From NCBI GenBank assembly GCA_938040055.1, contig CALHWY010000013.1, forward strand, positions 186,001 through 250,000: a stretch of 64,000 bases of DNA. The letters are read 5' to 3'. This DNA is from an uncultured Endomicrobiia bacterium. GTDB taxonomy: Bacteria; Elusimicrobiota; Endomicrobiia; Endomicrobiales; Endomicrobiaceae. The position numbers and the translations under genes were made by a program. This document shows, in pieces, positions 16,435 through 24,166 of the stretch (its first letter is position 1; the number at the start of each line of letters is the position of its first letter). A model generated the notes under the pieces. That model saw only the letters and a list, made by a program, of their open reading frames with translations, was not told the origin of the DNA and did not search any database.

Positions 16435-17325
16435 TCATTTCTTCAGTCTGTACAGTTCCGGCATCGATTCCGATTTTTCTTTATCCGTATTAAGCATTTC
16501 TATAGTGTTTTTATCGACAAAATAAAAAACGGTTCTTTCATTTTCCGGTTTCTCATAGTCAAGCACGAAAAAAGACAAATCTTCGCTCGGCGACCACTTT
16601 CCGGACGATTCAAATTTTCTGGCGGGATTTGTAAGATATGTCTGCTCAAGACGGTAAGTATAATCTTGCGACAGCATAAGAACCATCGAGATTCCGGGAC
16701 AGTCGGCGGCCGGAATAGTGCCTTTATATCTTCCCGTATAATATTTGACAAGAGCTTCCAGACTTGCCGGAGAACCGGCAACTCTTTTGCCGAAAGGGAC
16801 GATAGTCATGCTCTTGTCGGCATTTACAAAACTGACATTCAAAATCTGTCGGGGCTTTTGCACTTCAAAAGCTTTCATGCCGGAAACGAAATAGCCCGCG
16901 TCCGGCGCCGAACCCGGGGTTATATCATATTCCAAATAAACGTCGCTTCCGAGAGAATAAGCTTTTTTTATCTTTATATCGCTGAGCTTTTGCGAAGGTT
17001 TCATCGCAATTACGGCTACCATGGCATTTTTAAAATCCGCCGCGTTTATCGCATCGGCCACAGTTTTCGAGACGCCTAATATTTTTTCAAGATCGTTTTG
17101 AGAACTGAGCGCAAAAAAATTGATCTCATTGTCAAGCTTCACGCTGTTTTTTAAAAAATATCCGTCCAGCTCTTTTACGGCAAGGAGCTGCGCCTGACTG
17201 ATGTCCGCGGCTTTTGTTTCTATCTGTTTGACCGTTTCTTTGGGCACGCCGGTCTGTATAGCCGCAGTTCTCGGCATGCAAGAAGAGATAATAAAAGGCA
17301 TTAAAAGCATTGCTGTTTTTTTCAT
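16435..17325 (-). CDS. Lipoprotein with a C-terminal NlpE-like domain
   Basis: 296 residues. The N-terminus is a lipoprotein signal with lipobox ISSC (Cys16). The last ~100 residues match the NlpE N-domain pattern: YYTGRYKGTIPAADCPGI, a run like YTYRLEQTYL, then SSGKWSP, TIEMLNTD and a final LYRLKK. NlpE has a CxxC at PCADC; here the first Cys is Ala. The middle (~45-190) resembles a PrcB-type beta domain (FALSSQNDLEKIL, AMVAVIAMKPSQKLSDIKI), a weaker guess. NlpE in enterics senses envelope stress and lipoprotein traffic; whether this protein does so is unknown. SD GGGAGGG precedes the ATG. Confidence 0.7.
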   Translation of the reverse strand: MKKTAMLLMPFIISSCMPRTAAIQTGVPKETVKQIETKAADISQAQLLAVKELDGYFLKNSVKLDNEINFFALSSQNDLEKILGVSKTVADAINAADFKNAMVAVIAMKPSQKLSDIKIKKAYSLGSDVYLEYDITPGSAPDAGYFVSGMKAFEVQKPRQILNVSFVNADKSMTIVPFGKRVAGSPASLEALVKYYTGRYKGTIPAADCPGISMVLMLSQDYTYRLEQTYLTNPARKFESSGKWSPSEDLSFFVLDYEKPENERTVFYFVDKNTIEMLNTDKEKSESMPELYRLKK

Positions 17326-17888
17326 TGAAAATAACCCTCCCGGTTTTTATTTTATGTGATTATATAATTTTTGGTTTTTATTGGCAAAGACCGCGTTTAG
17401 CAGGCGGCGAATTTTTATCCTGCTTTGTATTTTAATGTTTTTGCAGACGCCGGGCTTGCTTTAAGCGGCATTGCGCCGGTTAACTCCGCGCCCTGTCTGT
17501 TAATTTGATATTTTGCAATTCTTTCAGCCGCCGGTTTATATTTTTTTAAAGCCGGCTGATTTTCGGCGCCGATTGTTATTTTATTTGTGCGCGTACGGAA
17601 TGATTATAAAATTTGAAAATCAAATATCGATTTGACCGCAGGCGCAAAAGAAAGAGAAGCGATGGAAATATGGAAATAATGTAAAAAATCTTACTTTTCA
17701 GCGCCGGAGCCCCGAATAACGGTTTTTGATTGTTTTAAAAGCCCGAAACAAGAAAGTTTTCAAATTTATGCTAAAAACCCGGCAATAATGAAAGTATTGA
17801 AAGCAAAAACACAAAAACCCCGCGATCCGCTGAAAAACCGGATTTTGAGGTTTTAAATTTTCCGAAAAGTTCTAAAGATACGTTGATA
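17326..17888. other. 563-base intergenic region between tRNA-Asp and the lipoprotein
   Basis: No convincing gene. The left end holds the lipoprotein promoter (17359-17387). Around 17524-17560 there is an imperfect hairpin of CAGCCGCCGG and CCGGCTGA. No terminator for tRNA-Asp stands out. Confidence 0.6.
17359..17387 (-). promoter_or_regulatory. Sigma-70 promoter of lipoprotein-suhB-nth
   Basis: TTGCCA (17387-17382), 17-base spacer, TATAAT (17364-17359). It gives a leader of ~25-30 bases including the GGGAGGG ribosome-binding site. Confidence 0.8.
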
Positions 17889-17964
17889 CGGGGACGACGG
17901 GATTTGAACCCGCGGTCTCTGCCTTGACAGGGCAGTGTGTTAAACCAGGCTACACCACGTCCCC
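17889..17964 (-). tRNA. tRNA-Asp (anticodon GUC)
   Basis: 76-base cloverleaf: acceptor GGGGACG/CGTCCCC, discriminator G as expected for Asp, anticodon stem CTGCC/GGCAG with loop CTGTCAA (anticodon GTC), T arm GCGGGTTCAAATCCCGT. CCA not encoded. Confidence 0.96.
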
Positions 17965-18071
17965 AATAATTAAACATACGGCCGAAATCATTTAAAGAAC
18001 CGGTAAGCGTTTTGCCTAATGTCCCGGCTGCAATATCTTTTTGTCTTACGCTCCCGGCAACAACGGTGAAA

Positions 18072-18100
18072 ATTATATCAGAAAGCATTTTTTATGTCAA
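18072..18100 (-). promoter_or_regulatory. Perfect-consensus promoter of tRNA-Asp
   Basis: TTGACA (18100-18095), 17 bases, TATAAT (18077-18072): both hexamers are exact. The start site would lie ~100 bases before the mature tRNA, leaving an unusually long 5' leader. Confidence 0.85.
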
Positions 18101-18473
18101 CTTATTTTTTATGTTTTTTTGCGGCCGGCATTTTTACGAAAATAAGAATATGTTTTCTCCGGCTTTTTTGCCCGGCGTTTTAATATTGATATCCGCGTCC
18201 GGCCGCCGTAAACGCCGTACATCCGAAAAAAACGGACGCGCGGCCAAACCCGGCGAAGAACTGCGATTTTGAGCAAACCGCTCCGGAAAACATTCATTTG
18301 CCGTCTTTACAAACAGCCGAAAAACAATAAGCAGCGGAGCCGAAATGACAAAAACAAATAAAAAATATGCAAACAAAAGCCGGTCCGCAAAAAAATAAAA
18401 CTTTAAAGAAAAGGACAATAACCCTCTAAAGAAATCCTTGATCCGGTTAAGGAAAAATATATTATTTCCGGCA

Positions 18474-18497
18474 TATGTCTCACAATTATGAGACATA
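18474..18497. repeat. Isolated inverted repeat TATGTCTCA / TGAGACATA
   Basis: Perfect 9-bp arms (18474-18482 and 18489-18497) around CAATTA, with no T tract on either side. It looks more like a protein-binding site or short hairpin than a terminator; function unknown. Confidence 0.6.
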
Positions 18498-18635
18498 ATG
18501 CCTCAATCCCAGACAAAAGACCGCCGGCAAAGCCGGAAAAAGCGTCATAAAATGCTGACGGACACCGGAAAACAAAAAAGCCCCGTATAAACCGCCGGAA
18601 AACAGCCGCGGCCTCAGGCAATGCCGGTTTATCAT

Positions 18636-20624
18636 TCAAATCAAATCCGAGGGCATTATCTCTATGCTTATCTGCGTTCCGGCGCAGTATTTATAAGTCT
18701 GCGCCAGCGGCGCTATTTTGATTATGTCTTCTCTGTCGCCCTTAATTATTATATGTCTTCTGTAAGTATTATGAAGTTTTGCTATATAAGCGGGCGCGGG
18801 ACCGAGAAGTTTTACGGCAAGCTCATAACTTTTTATAAAGCCTTCAATAAATATAAAAAGCCGCTCGGAATCATAAACCGCTTTCTTTTCGTCTTTATTT
18901 CTTACCGCAATCTTCGCCACATCGCAATAAGGAGGATAGAAAAGTTTTTTTCTTTGTTCCATTTCCGATTTATAAAAAGCGGCAAAATCGTGTTTTTGCG
19001 CATAAGTTACGGCATAATGATCGGGATGTCCGGTCTGGACTATGACATTGCCGGCGATATCGCCTCTTCCGCAGCGCCCCGCGACCTGGGTTATAAGCTG
19101 GAAAGTTTTTTCCGCCGATTTAAAATCCGGAAGATATAAAGAAGTGTCCGCGTCAACGACGCATACGAGAGTAACTCTCGGAAAATCAAAGCCCTTGGCA
19201 ATCATCTGCGTGCCGAGCAGAATGTCGTACTCTTCGTTTTTTATTCCTTTATACGCGGCGGCATAAGCCCCTTTTGAAGCGGCCGTGTCTCCGTCAAGCC
19301 TGAATATTTTGGCTGAAGGAAACATCTTTTGCAGTTCATCCTCTACTTTCTGTGTGCCGGTTCCGAAAACCGCAATCTCTTTGCTTGCGCAGACAGGACA
19401 AACGGCCGGAAGACTTTTCGTATGTCCGCAATAATGGCATTTAAGGGAATCCGGTTTTCTGTGAAATACCATTGATATCGAGCAGTTCGGACATTGGTAA
19501 ACGCTTGCGCATTTGCGGCACATAATAGAAGGCGAATATCCCCTTCTGTTGAGAAAGACGACTATTTGTTCTTTTCTGGAAAGAGCTCCGGATATGGCTT
19601 CTATCGTTTCCGTCATCAGAAGAGTTCTTGCATAAGGCCTGTTTTTAAGGGAAAGAACTTTAATTTCAGGCAGCTTCTTTTTATCGATCCGCTCCGTCAG
19701 TTCGATTAATTCAAGCTTGTTTTCCAGGGCGTCTTTATAGCTTTCAAGAGACGGGGTCGCAGAGCCGAGCACCACCGGCGCCTTATGGTATCCGCCGCGC
19801 CAAAACGCTATCTCCCTGGCGTCATAAGACGGCTTTTGTTCCTGCTTATAAGTATGTTCATGCTCTTCGTCTATTATTATAAGCCCCAGTTTTTTAAAAG
19901 GGGCAAATACCGCGGAACGCGCTCCCAGCATAACTTTTATCTCGCCGCGCATAGCTTTTGTGTAAAGTTTGTATTTTTCGCTGTTGCCGACCGCGCTGTG
20001 CCATACCCCGGACTTATCCCCGAAACGCCTTTTTACGATTGATACAAACTGCTCGGTAAGGGATATTTCGGGAATAAGCATTATCGCGCTTTTTCCGAGT
20101 TTTAAGGCATGCTCTATGCAGTTTAAATAAACTTCCGTTTTGCCGGACGCCGTTATGCCGTAAACGAGAAAATTCTTTATTTCTTCTTTTGATATGCCGA
20201 GATTGATCAAATCGGCCGCCCGCCTCTGCCCCGCATTAAGATTATGCCTTATGTCATAATAAGCATCGTCTTCATTTAAAGACAATTTTTTTGAAATTCT
20301 TTTAGGCGCTTTCATTGAAACGGGAATTACCGAAGCCATAGCCTCTCCCAAAGAGCAGACATAGTTCGCGCTTATATACGCCGCAAGCGCTTTTGCTTCT
20401 TCGGTAATCACGGGTTCGTCGTCAATGACTTCAAGAACGGGCTTTAATTTAAACCGGTTTTCATCGCTTTCCGCCGCAGATAAAGCATAAGCCGTTACCG
20501 TCCTGTTGCGAAAGCTGACTTTAACTCTTTTTCCCGCGATGTCACGGGCTTGCGTGTTTTGCGCGGGCAGATAATGGAATGTTTTGTTTAAAGGCGCGGG
20601 TATGGCGACTTCGATTACTTTCAT
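18636..20624 (-). CDS. priA: Primosomal protein N' (PriA helicase)
   Basis: PriA restarts collapsed replication forks. The 662-residue protein has a short N-terminal DNA-binding part (IPAPLNKTFHYLP), Walker A GITASGKTEVY, the DEEH box (IIIDEEHEHTYKQ), and the zinc-binding insert with eight cysteines (CRKCASVYQCPNC, CHYCGH, CPVC), then VVFLNRRGYSP and QVAGRCGRG. It overlaps the UDG gene as ATGA and is the last gene of the gmk operon. Confidence 0.96.
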   Translation of the reverse strand: MKVIEVAIPAPLNKTFHYLPAQNTQARDIAGKRVKVSFRNRTVTAYALSAAESDENRFKLKPVLEVIDDEPVITEEAKALAAYISANYVCSLGEAMASVIPVSMKAPKRISKKLSLNEDDAYYDIRHNLNAGQRRAADLINLGISKEEIKNFLVYGITASGKTEVYLNCIEHALKLGKSAIMLIPEISLTEQFVSIVKRRFGDKSGVWHSAVGNSEKYKLYTKAMRGEIKVMLGARSAVFAPFKKLGLIIIDEEHEHTYKQEQKPSYDAREIAFWRGGYHKAPVVLGSATPSLESYKDALENKLELIELTERIDKKKLPEIKVLSLKNRPYARTLLMTETIEAISGALSRKEQIVVFLNRRGYSPSIMCRKCASVYQCPNCSISMVFHRKPDSLKCHYCGHTKSLPAVCPVCASKEIAVFGTGTQKVEDELQKMFPSAKIFRLDGDTAASKGAYAAAYKGIKNEEYDILLGTQMIAKGFDFPRVTLVCVVDADTSLYLPDFKSAEKTFQLITQVAGRCGRGDIAGNVIVQTGHPDHYAVTYAQKHDFAAFYKSEMEQRKKLFYPPYCDVAKIAVRNKDEKKAVYDSERLFIFIEGFIKSYELAVKLLGPAPAYIAKLHNTYRRHIIIKGDREDIIKIAPLAQTYKYCAGTQISIEIMPSDLI

Positions 20625-21421
20625 ATTTCGCCCGTTTTAAGATAATGCATGACTTTTTTAAGATCCGACCAGACTTCTTTTTTCATTTTCGTAATCTGCG
20701 GACTCTGGTCTTTCTTTCCGAAAATGCAACCGTTTCTTATAAGATAGGAAGGATGATAAGTGGGCATAAGTTTTATGCCTTTGTACTGCCTGAATTTTCC
20801 TCTTACGGCTCCCATGACTACTGACTCGCCGAAAAAATAGCCGGCTGAAGGCCTTCCGAGGGTAACAATGACTTTGGGCTTTATTATCGATATCTGCGCT
20901 TCCAGATATTTGCTGCACTCGGCGACTTCTTCTTCGGTCGGGGGTCTGTCATTGGCGCGCAGATGAGGATTCGAAGGGTCTTTCATGGGATGGCATTTGA
21001 CGATATTGGCTATGTACACGCTTTCGCGGCTGTAACCCATAAGTTTTATCAGATTTGTCAAAAACTGTCCGGCTTTGCCTATAAAAGGCTCCCCTTTATG
21101 ATCTTCCTCAAAACCCGGGCCTTCTCCAACAAACATAAGGTCGGCATCCGCGGCTCCGGTTCCGAAAACGCAGTTCAAACGCGTTGCGCCCAAAGGACAT
21201 TTTCTGCATTTACCGGCTTCTTTTTTTAAAGCTTCAAGTTCCTGCGCCGGCCCGGACTGCTTTAGGGAAAAAGTATTTTCCTTTGCCGGCTTCCGGCAGG
21301 GTTTTTCGGCGGGAGCTTCAACAGCGGATTCTTTATAAATCTCGTCCTCTCCCCAGTTTTGATAATCTTCAAGAGCCCTTTTGGCAAGCTTTATTATTTG
21401 TGAATATTCTGATCGTTTCAT
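20621..21421 (-). CDS. Family 4 uracil-DNA glycosylase
   Basis: 266 residues. After a ~65-residue low-complexity N-terminus comes the family 4 core: iron-sulfur cysteines starting CRKCPLGATRLNC, the active-site motif GEGPGFEEDHKGEPFIGKAG, NIVKCHP, and HPSYLIRN. It removes uracil from DNA. The start at 21421 is the only good one in frame but overlaps coaB by 53 bases, more than other junctions here. Followed by priA. Confidence 0.93.
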   Translation of the reverse strand: MKRSEYSQIIKLAKRALEDYQNWGEDEIYKESAVEAPAEKPCRKPAKENTFSLKQSGPAQELEALKKEAGKCRKCPLGATRLNCVFGTGAADADLMFVGEGPGFEEDHKGEPFIGKAGQFLTNLIKLMGYSRESVYIANIVKCHPMKDPSNPHLRANDRPPTEEEVAECSKYLEAQISIIKPKVIVTLGRPSAGYFFGESVVMGAVRGKFRQYKGIKLMPTYHPSYLIRNGCIFGKKDQSPQITKMKKEVWSDLKKVMHYLKTGEI

Positions 21422-22031
21422 TTATTATTTTTCCGGCGATTTTATTTTTGTCCGAATCGCGCATTTCCATCGCCCGTCCGTCCGCTCCTATTATTATTAC
21501 CGAACTCTTTTGCGAACCCAGGGCGTCCTTGCCGTTGGCGATGATTAAATCCAGATTCTTGTTTTTAAGCTTTTTAAAAGCGTTTCCGGCAAGATTTTCG
21601 GTTTCAAGGGCAAAACCGGCGACTGTCCTGCCTTTTTTATTTTTGCCGCAGTAAGCTATTATATCGGGATTTTTTTTCAACCTGATGACGGGAACGCCTT
21701 TTTCTTTTTTCATCTTCCGCCGCCTGAACAAAAGCGGCGCAAAATCCGCCACCGCCGCGGCGCCTATTATAATATCGGCTTCGGCAAAGTTATCCTTTAC
21801 CGCTTTAAACATTTCGGCTGCGCTGACCGTTTCTATAAGCTCAACGCCTTTCGGAGGAGCGAAAGAGCTTTGTCCGCTTATGAAAATAACCCTGCACTTT
21901 TTCAGCAGAGCCCGGCGCGCCAGAGCCGCGCCCATTCTTCCGGACGAATCATTGCCGATAAATCTTACCGGATCTATATATTCTTTCGTTGCGCCGGAAG
22001 TAATTAAAAAGGTCAGCTTTTTACCGGACAT
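21369..22031 (-). CDS. coaB: Phosphopantothenate-cysteine ligase (separate CoaB)
   Basis: Second half of the usual CoaBC/Dfp protein, 220 residues. It joins cysteine to 4'-phosphopantothenate in coenzyme A synthesis. Visible motifs: ITSGATKEYIDPVRFIGNDSSGRMG, GAAAVADFAP, and RLKKNPDI followed by TVAGFALETE. It starts two codons after the coaC stop and in the same frame (TGA AAA ATG), so the pair looks like a fused gene split by one stop. The nearest purine-rich box (AAAGGAAC) is ~12 bases before the ATG. Confidence 0.93.
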   Translation of the reverse strand: MSGKKLTFLITSGATKEYIDPVRFIGNDSSGRMGAALARRALLKKCRVIFISGQSSFAPPKGVELIETVSAAEMFKAVKDNFAEADIIIGAAAVADFAPLLFRRRKMKKEKGVPVIRLKKNPDIIAYCGKNKKGRTVAGFALETENLAGNAFKKLKNKNLDLIIANGKDALGSQKSSVIIIGADGRAMEMRDSDKNKIAGKIINETIRIFTNNKACQKGS

Positions 22032-22034
22032 TTT

Positions 22035-22580
22035 TCAGGAAAGTTCCTTTACTATTTCCGAAATTATCGTTTCTGCGCAGGCAAGGCGTCCTTGTCCCGT
22101 GTCTCCGCAGGCAAGTTCTCCGCTTTCGGGCATAACGAATTTATACCCGTAACTTTTGAGCGCGGCAATATTCGCCTGAGTGGCTTTGTGAAGAAACATA
22201 TTGGAGTTCATGGCGGGACAAATGAGCACTTTTGCTTTTGTAGCAAGCACGGTGGAAGACAATAAACCGTCCGCACTTCCGTTAGCCAGTCCGGATATTA
22301 TATCGGCCGTTGCGGGAACCACGGCTATTAAATCGGCTTTTTTCGCCAGAGAAATATGCCCGATATCCCAGGACGCGGGCTCGTCAAACATACTCTGGTA
22401 TACCCTGTTTTTTGACAAAGTCTGCAAAGTAAGAGCGGTTATAAACCGGGCGCCTCCGGCGGTAAGTATGCATTCGATGCCGGCTCCGAGCTTTACCAGA
22501 GCGCGTATTATATCGCAAACTTTATAAGCGGCGATGCCCCCGCAAACGCCCAATATGACGTTTTTGCCTTTTAAATCCAT
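22035..22580 (-). CDS. coaC: Phosphopantothenoylcysteine decarboxylase (separate CoaC)
   Basis: FMN-dependent decarboxylase of coenzyme A synthesis, 181 residues. It shows VILGVCGGIAAYKVCDIIR, the catalytic His region SWDIGHISLAKKADLIAVVPATADIISGLANG, and ICPAMNSNMF; the substrate-clamp ESGELACGDTGQGRLA is at the end. Length equals the CoaC half of Dfp. It overlaps rpoZ by one base. Confidence 0.95.
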   Translation of the reverse strand: MDLKGKNVILGVCGGIAAYKVCDIIRALVKLGAGIECILTAGGARFITALTLQTLSKNRVYQSMFDEPASWDIGHISLAKKADLIAVVPATADIISGLANGSADGLLSSTVLATKAKVLICPAMNSNMFLHKATQANIAALKSYGYKFVMPESGELACGDTGQGRLACAETIISEIVKELS

Positions 22581-22846
22581 TATTGCGCCTTTTGCGAGTC
22601 GGCGTCCGAAACGGCTTTTGCTTCTTTCAATTTCATTTTATCGCGCAGTTCCTCTATTTTTTCCTGCGTAGCCGTGCCGTCCATCACTTCGTTTAAAGCT
22701 TTGGTTATAAGCTCGGCCTGGCTCAGTTTTCTATAATCTTCTTCATGCTTTTTAACTTCGATCCAGTCCAAAGCGAATTTTACTATCTCATATCTTCCCA
22801 TCTTTGACTCGAACACCGCCTGCTCCAAAGGTTTTGCCTGTGCCAT
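22580..22846 (-). CDS. rpoZ: RNA polymerase omega subunit
   Basis: 88 residues, the right size. It starts AKPLEQAVFESKMGRYEIV and contains RKLSQAELITKALNEVMDG, in the positions of the omega conserved region. Gene order gmk-rpoZ-coaC-coaB-priA supports the call. Confidence 0.88.
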   Translation of the reverse strand: MAQAKPLEQAVFESKMGRYEIVKFALDWIEVKKHEEDYRKLSQAELITKALNEVMDGTATQEKIEELRDKMKLKEAKAVSDADSQKAQ

Positions 22847-22856
22847 TTCTTCTCTC

Positions 22857-23474
22857 CTAAAAATATTTTTTTCCTTTTTCCGTTTTATATCGCAAAGATT
22901 TTATTATCGTCAGGACCGCTTCAACCGCTTTATCAAGCTTTTCATTTATTACCAGATATTCGTATTTATCCAGCAAAGCAAGCTCTTTTTTCGCATTGGA
23001 CAGCCTTTCTTTTATGCTTTCGGCGCTGTCGGTTTTTCTTGTCCTGAGCCTTTTTTCAAGCGTTTTAAAATCGGGTGTCATTATAAAAATCATACATGCC
23101 CGCGGATAGATCTTTTTTATGCTTATCCCGCCCTGCACGTCAATGTCAAGCAGTACGTTTTTTCCTTTTTCCAATGTTTTAGCGAGAAAAGATTTCGGCG
23201 TTCCGTAATAGTTTCCGTGAACTTTTGCCCATTCCGCAAATTTTCCGCCTTTTATCATTTCTTTAAATTTTTTTTCGCCGGTAAAGAAATATTCCGTCCC
23301 GTTATTTTCCCCTTCCCTCGGTTTTCTGGTGGTGGCAGAAACGGAATAAACCGTATTTTTATCTTCTTTGATGACGGCGTCGCATACGCTTGTTTTTCCG
23401 GCTCCGGAAGGAGCGGAAATAACGATTATATTACCCTTTTTTAATTTCTTTTTCATTTTTTGATTAAACCTCAT
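22857..23474 (-). CDS. gmk: Guanylate kinase
   Basis: Phosphorylates GMP to GDP. The P-loop ISAPSGAGKTSVCDAV and the GMP-binding TTRKPREGENNGTEYFF are clear, as is DIDVQGGISIKK. The frame is open upstream, but the first 21 codons of that extension look non-native. I take the ATG at 23474; another at 23456 (MKKKLKKGN) would give a more typical start, with GAGG 12 bases upstream. First gene of the operon. Confidence 0.95.
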   Translation of the reverse strand: MRFNQKMKKKLKKGNIIVISAPSGAGKTSVCDAVIKEDKNTVYSVSATTRKPREGENNGTEYFFTGEKKFKEMIKGGKFAEWAKVHGNYYGTPKSFLAKTLEKGKNVLLDIDVQGGISIKKIYPRACMIFIMTPDFKTLEKRLRTRKTDSAESIKERLSNAKKELALLDKYEYLVINEKLDKAVEAVLTIIKSLRYKTEKGKKYF

Positions 23475-24166
23475 AGTCTTTCTTGAATAAACAGACGCGC
23501 ATAAAAAACTTTTGCTCTCTTTTGCGCACGAATTCAAAATGCCCGCAGCATATAAAAAACTTTAATGTTCAGCCCCCGAGCGCGGGCAGACGGGTTTTGC
23601 ATATTCACGGAGCGGATAAATCAAAAAATATGTTTATGAAAAAAGAGGTTTTCGAAGAAATTATGTATCGCGCATCGGAAAACCGTCAGTTTGGTAGTTT
23701 ATTAAATATATAAGGCATTTGCAATAACCGCGCCGAAACCCCCGAACTCAGCTTATTAACGCGCATCCCGCGAAATACCGGCGTTTGTGTTTAGGCCGGA
23801 GCCGGAGTTTTTATCTTTAAAGCCCGGCCGGATGCGGGAGAAAACGGATTGACGAAACAGGCAAAATATTCGCGCCGGCGGTCAGACCCGCAAAAATTTC
23901 GCTTTCAAAGCGGCGTTTTTTTATGGCATAGCACAAAAAAAGCAAATCCGGATTATCCGCGCGGGATCTTAAAACCGCATATTTTTATTATGAGACCGAA
24001 AACGCGGCCATAGCGTAAAGCTTAAATTTTCTTTTCCGTTTTAAGATTTTTTAAAACGGCAACAGGCGATAGAAAAACACTTTAAACTTTTTGCGCCGGT
24101 GCATATTTTCTTGTAAACGCGCATACAAAAATATAAAATCTATCAAAAAAAGCGGGCGGACAAAAA
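23475..24166. other. Divergent intergenic region between gmk and mnmG
   Basis: About 690 bases with no annotated gene. The right end holds the mnmG promoter (24111-24139). I could not fix a gmk promoter. A 27-codon frame at 23630-23713 (+) reads like protein (MKKEVFEEIMYRASENRQF) and may be a remnant or a tiny gene. The rest is rich in GC words and AT runs without clear structure. Confidence 0.6.
24111..24139 (+). promoter_or_regulatory. Probable promoter of mnmG
   Basis: TTGTAA (24111-24116), 17-base spacer, TAAAAT (24134-24139), giving a start ~20 bases before the ATG at 24167. The purine-rich GGCGGA is the ribosome-binding site. Confidence 0.6.

Larger units (their letters stand above)
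17965..18635. other. 671-base intergenic region between priA and tRNA-Asp
   Basis: No gene supported; the open frames here have no family features. It contains the tRNA-Asp promoter (18072-18100), an isolated 9-bp inverted repeat (18474-18497) and several CCGCCGG or CCGGCGG words. The priA side has a loose hairpin followed by GCTTTTTTGTTTT on the minus strand near 18570-18620, a possible priA terminator. Confidence 0.6.

Noticed and set aside
17771..18088. Open frame of 105 codons on the minus strand
   Set aside because: It runs straight through tRNA-Asp, and its start lies at the tRNA promoter.
18109..18639. Three overlapping minus-strand frames of 60-120 codons
   Set aside because: Composition is random, none has a family feature or clear ribosome-binding site, and they overlap each other.
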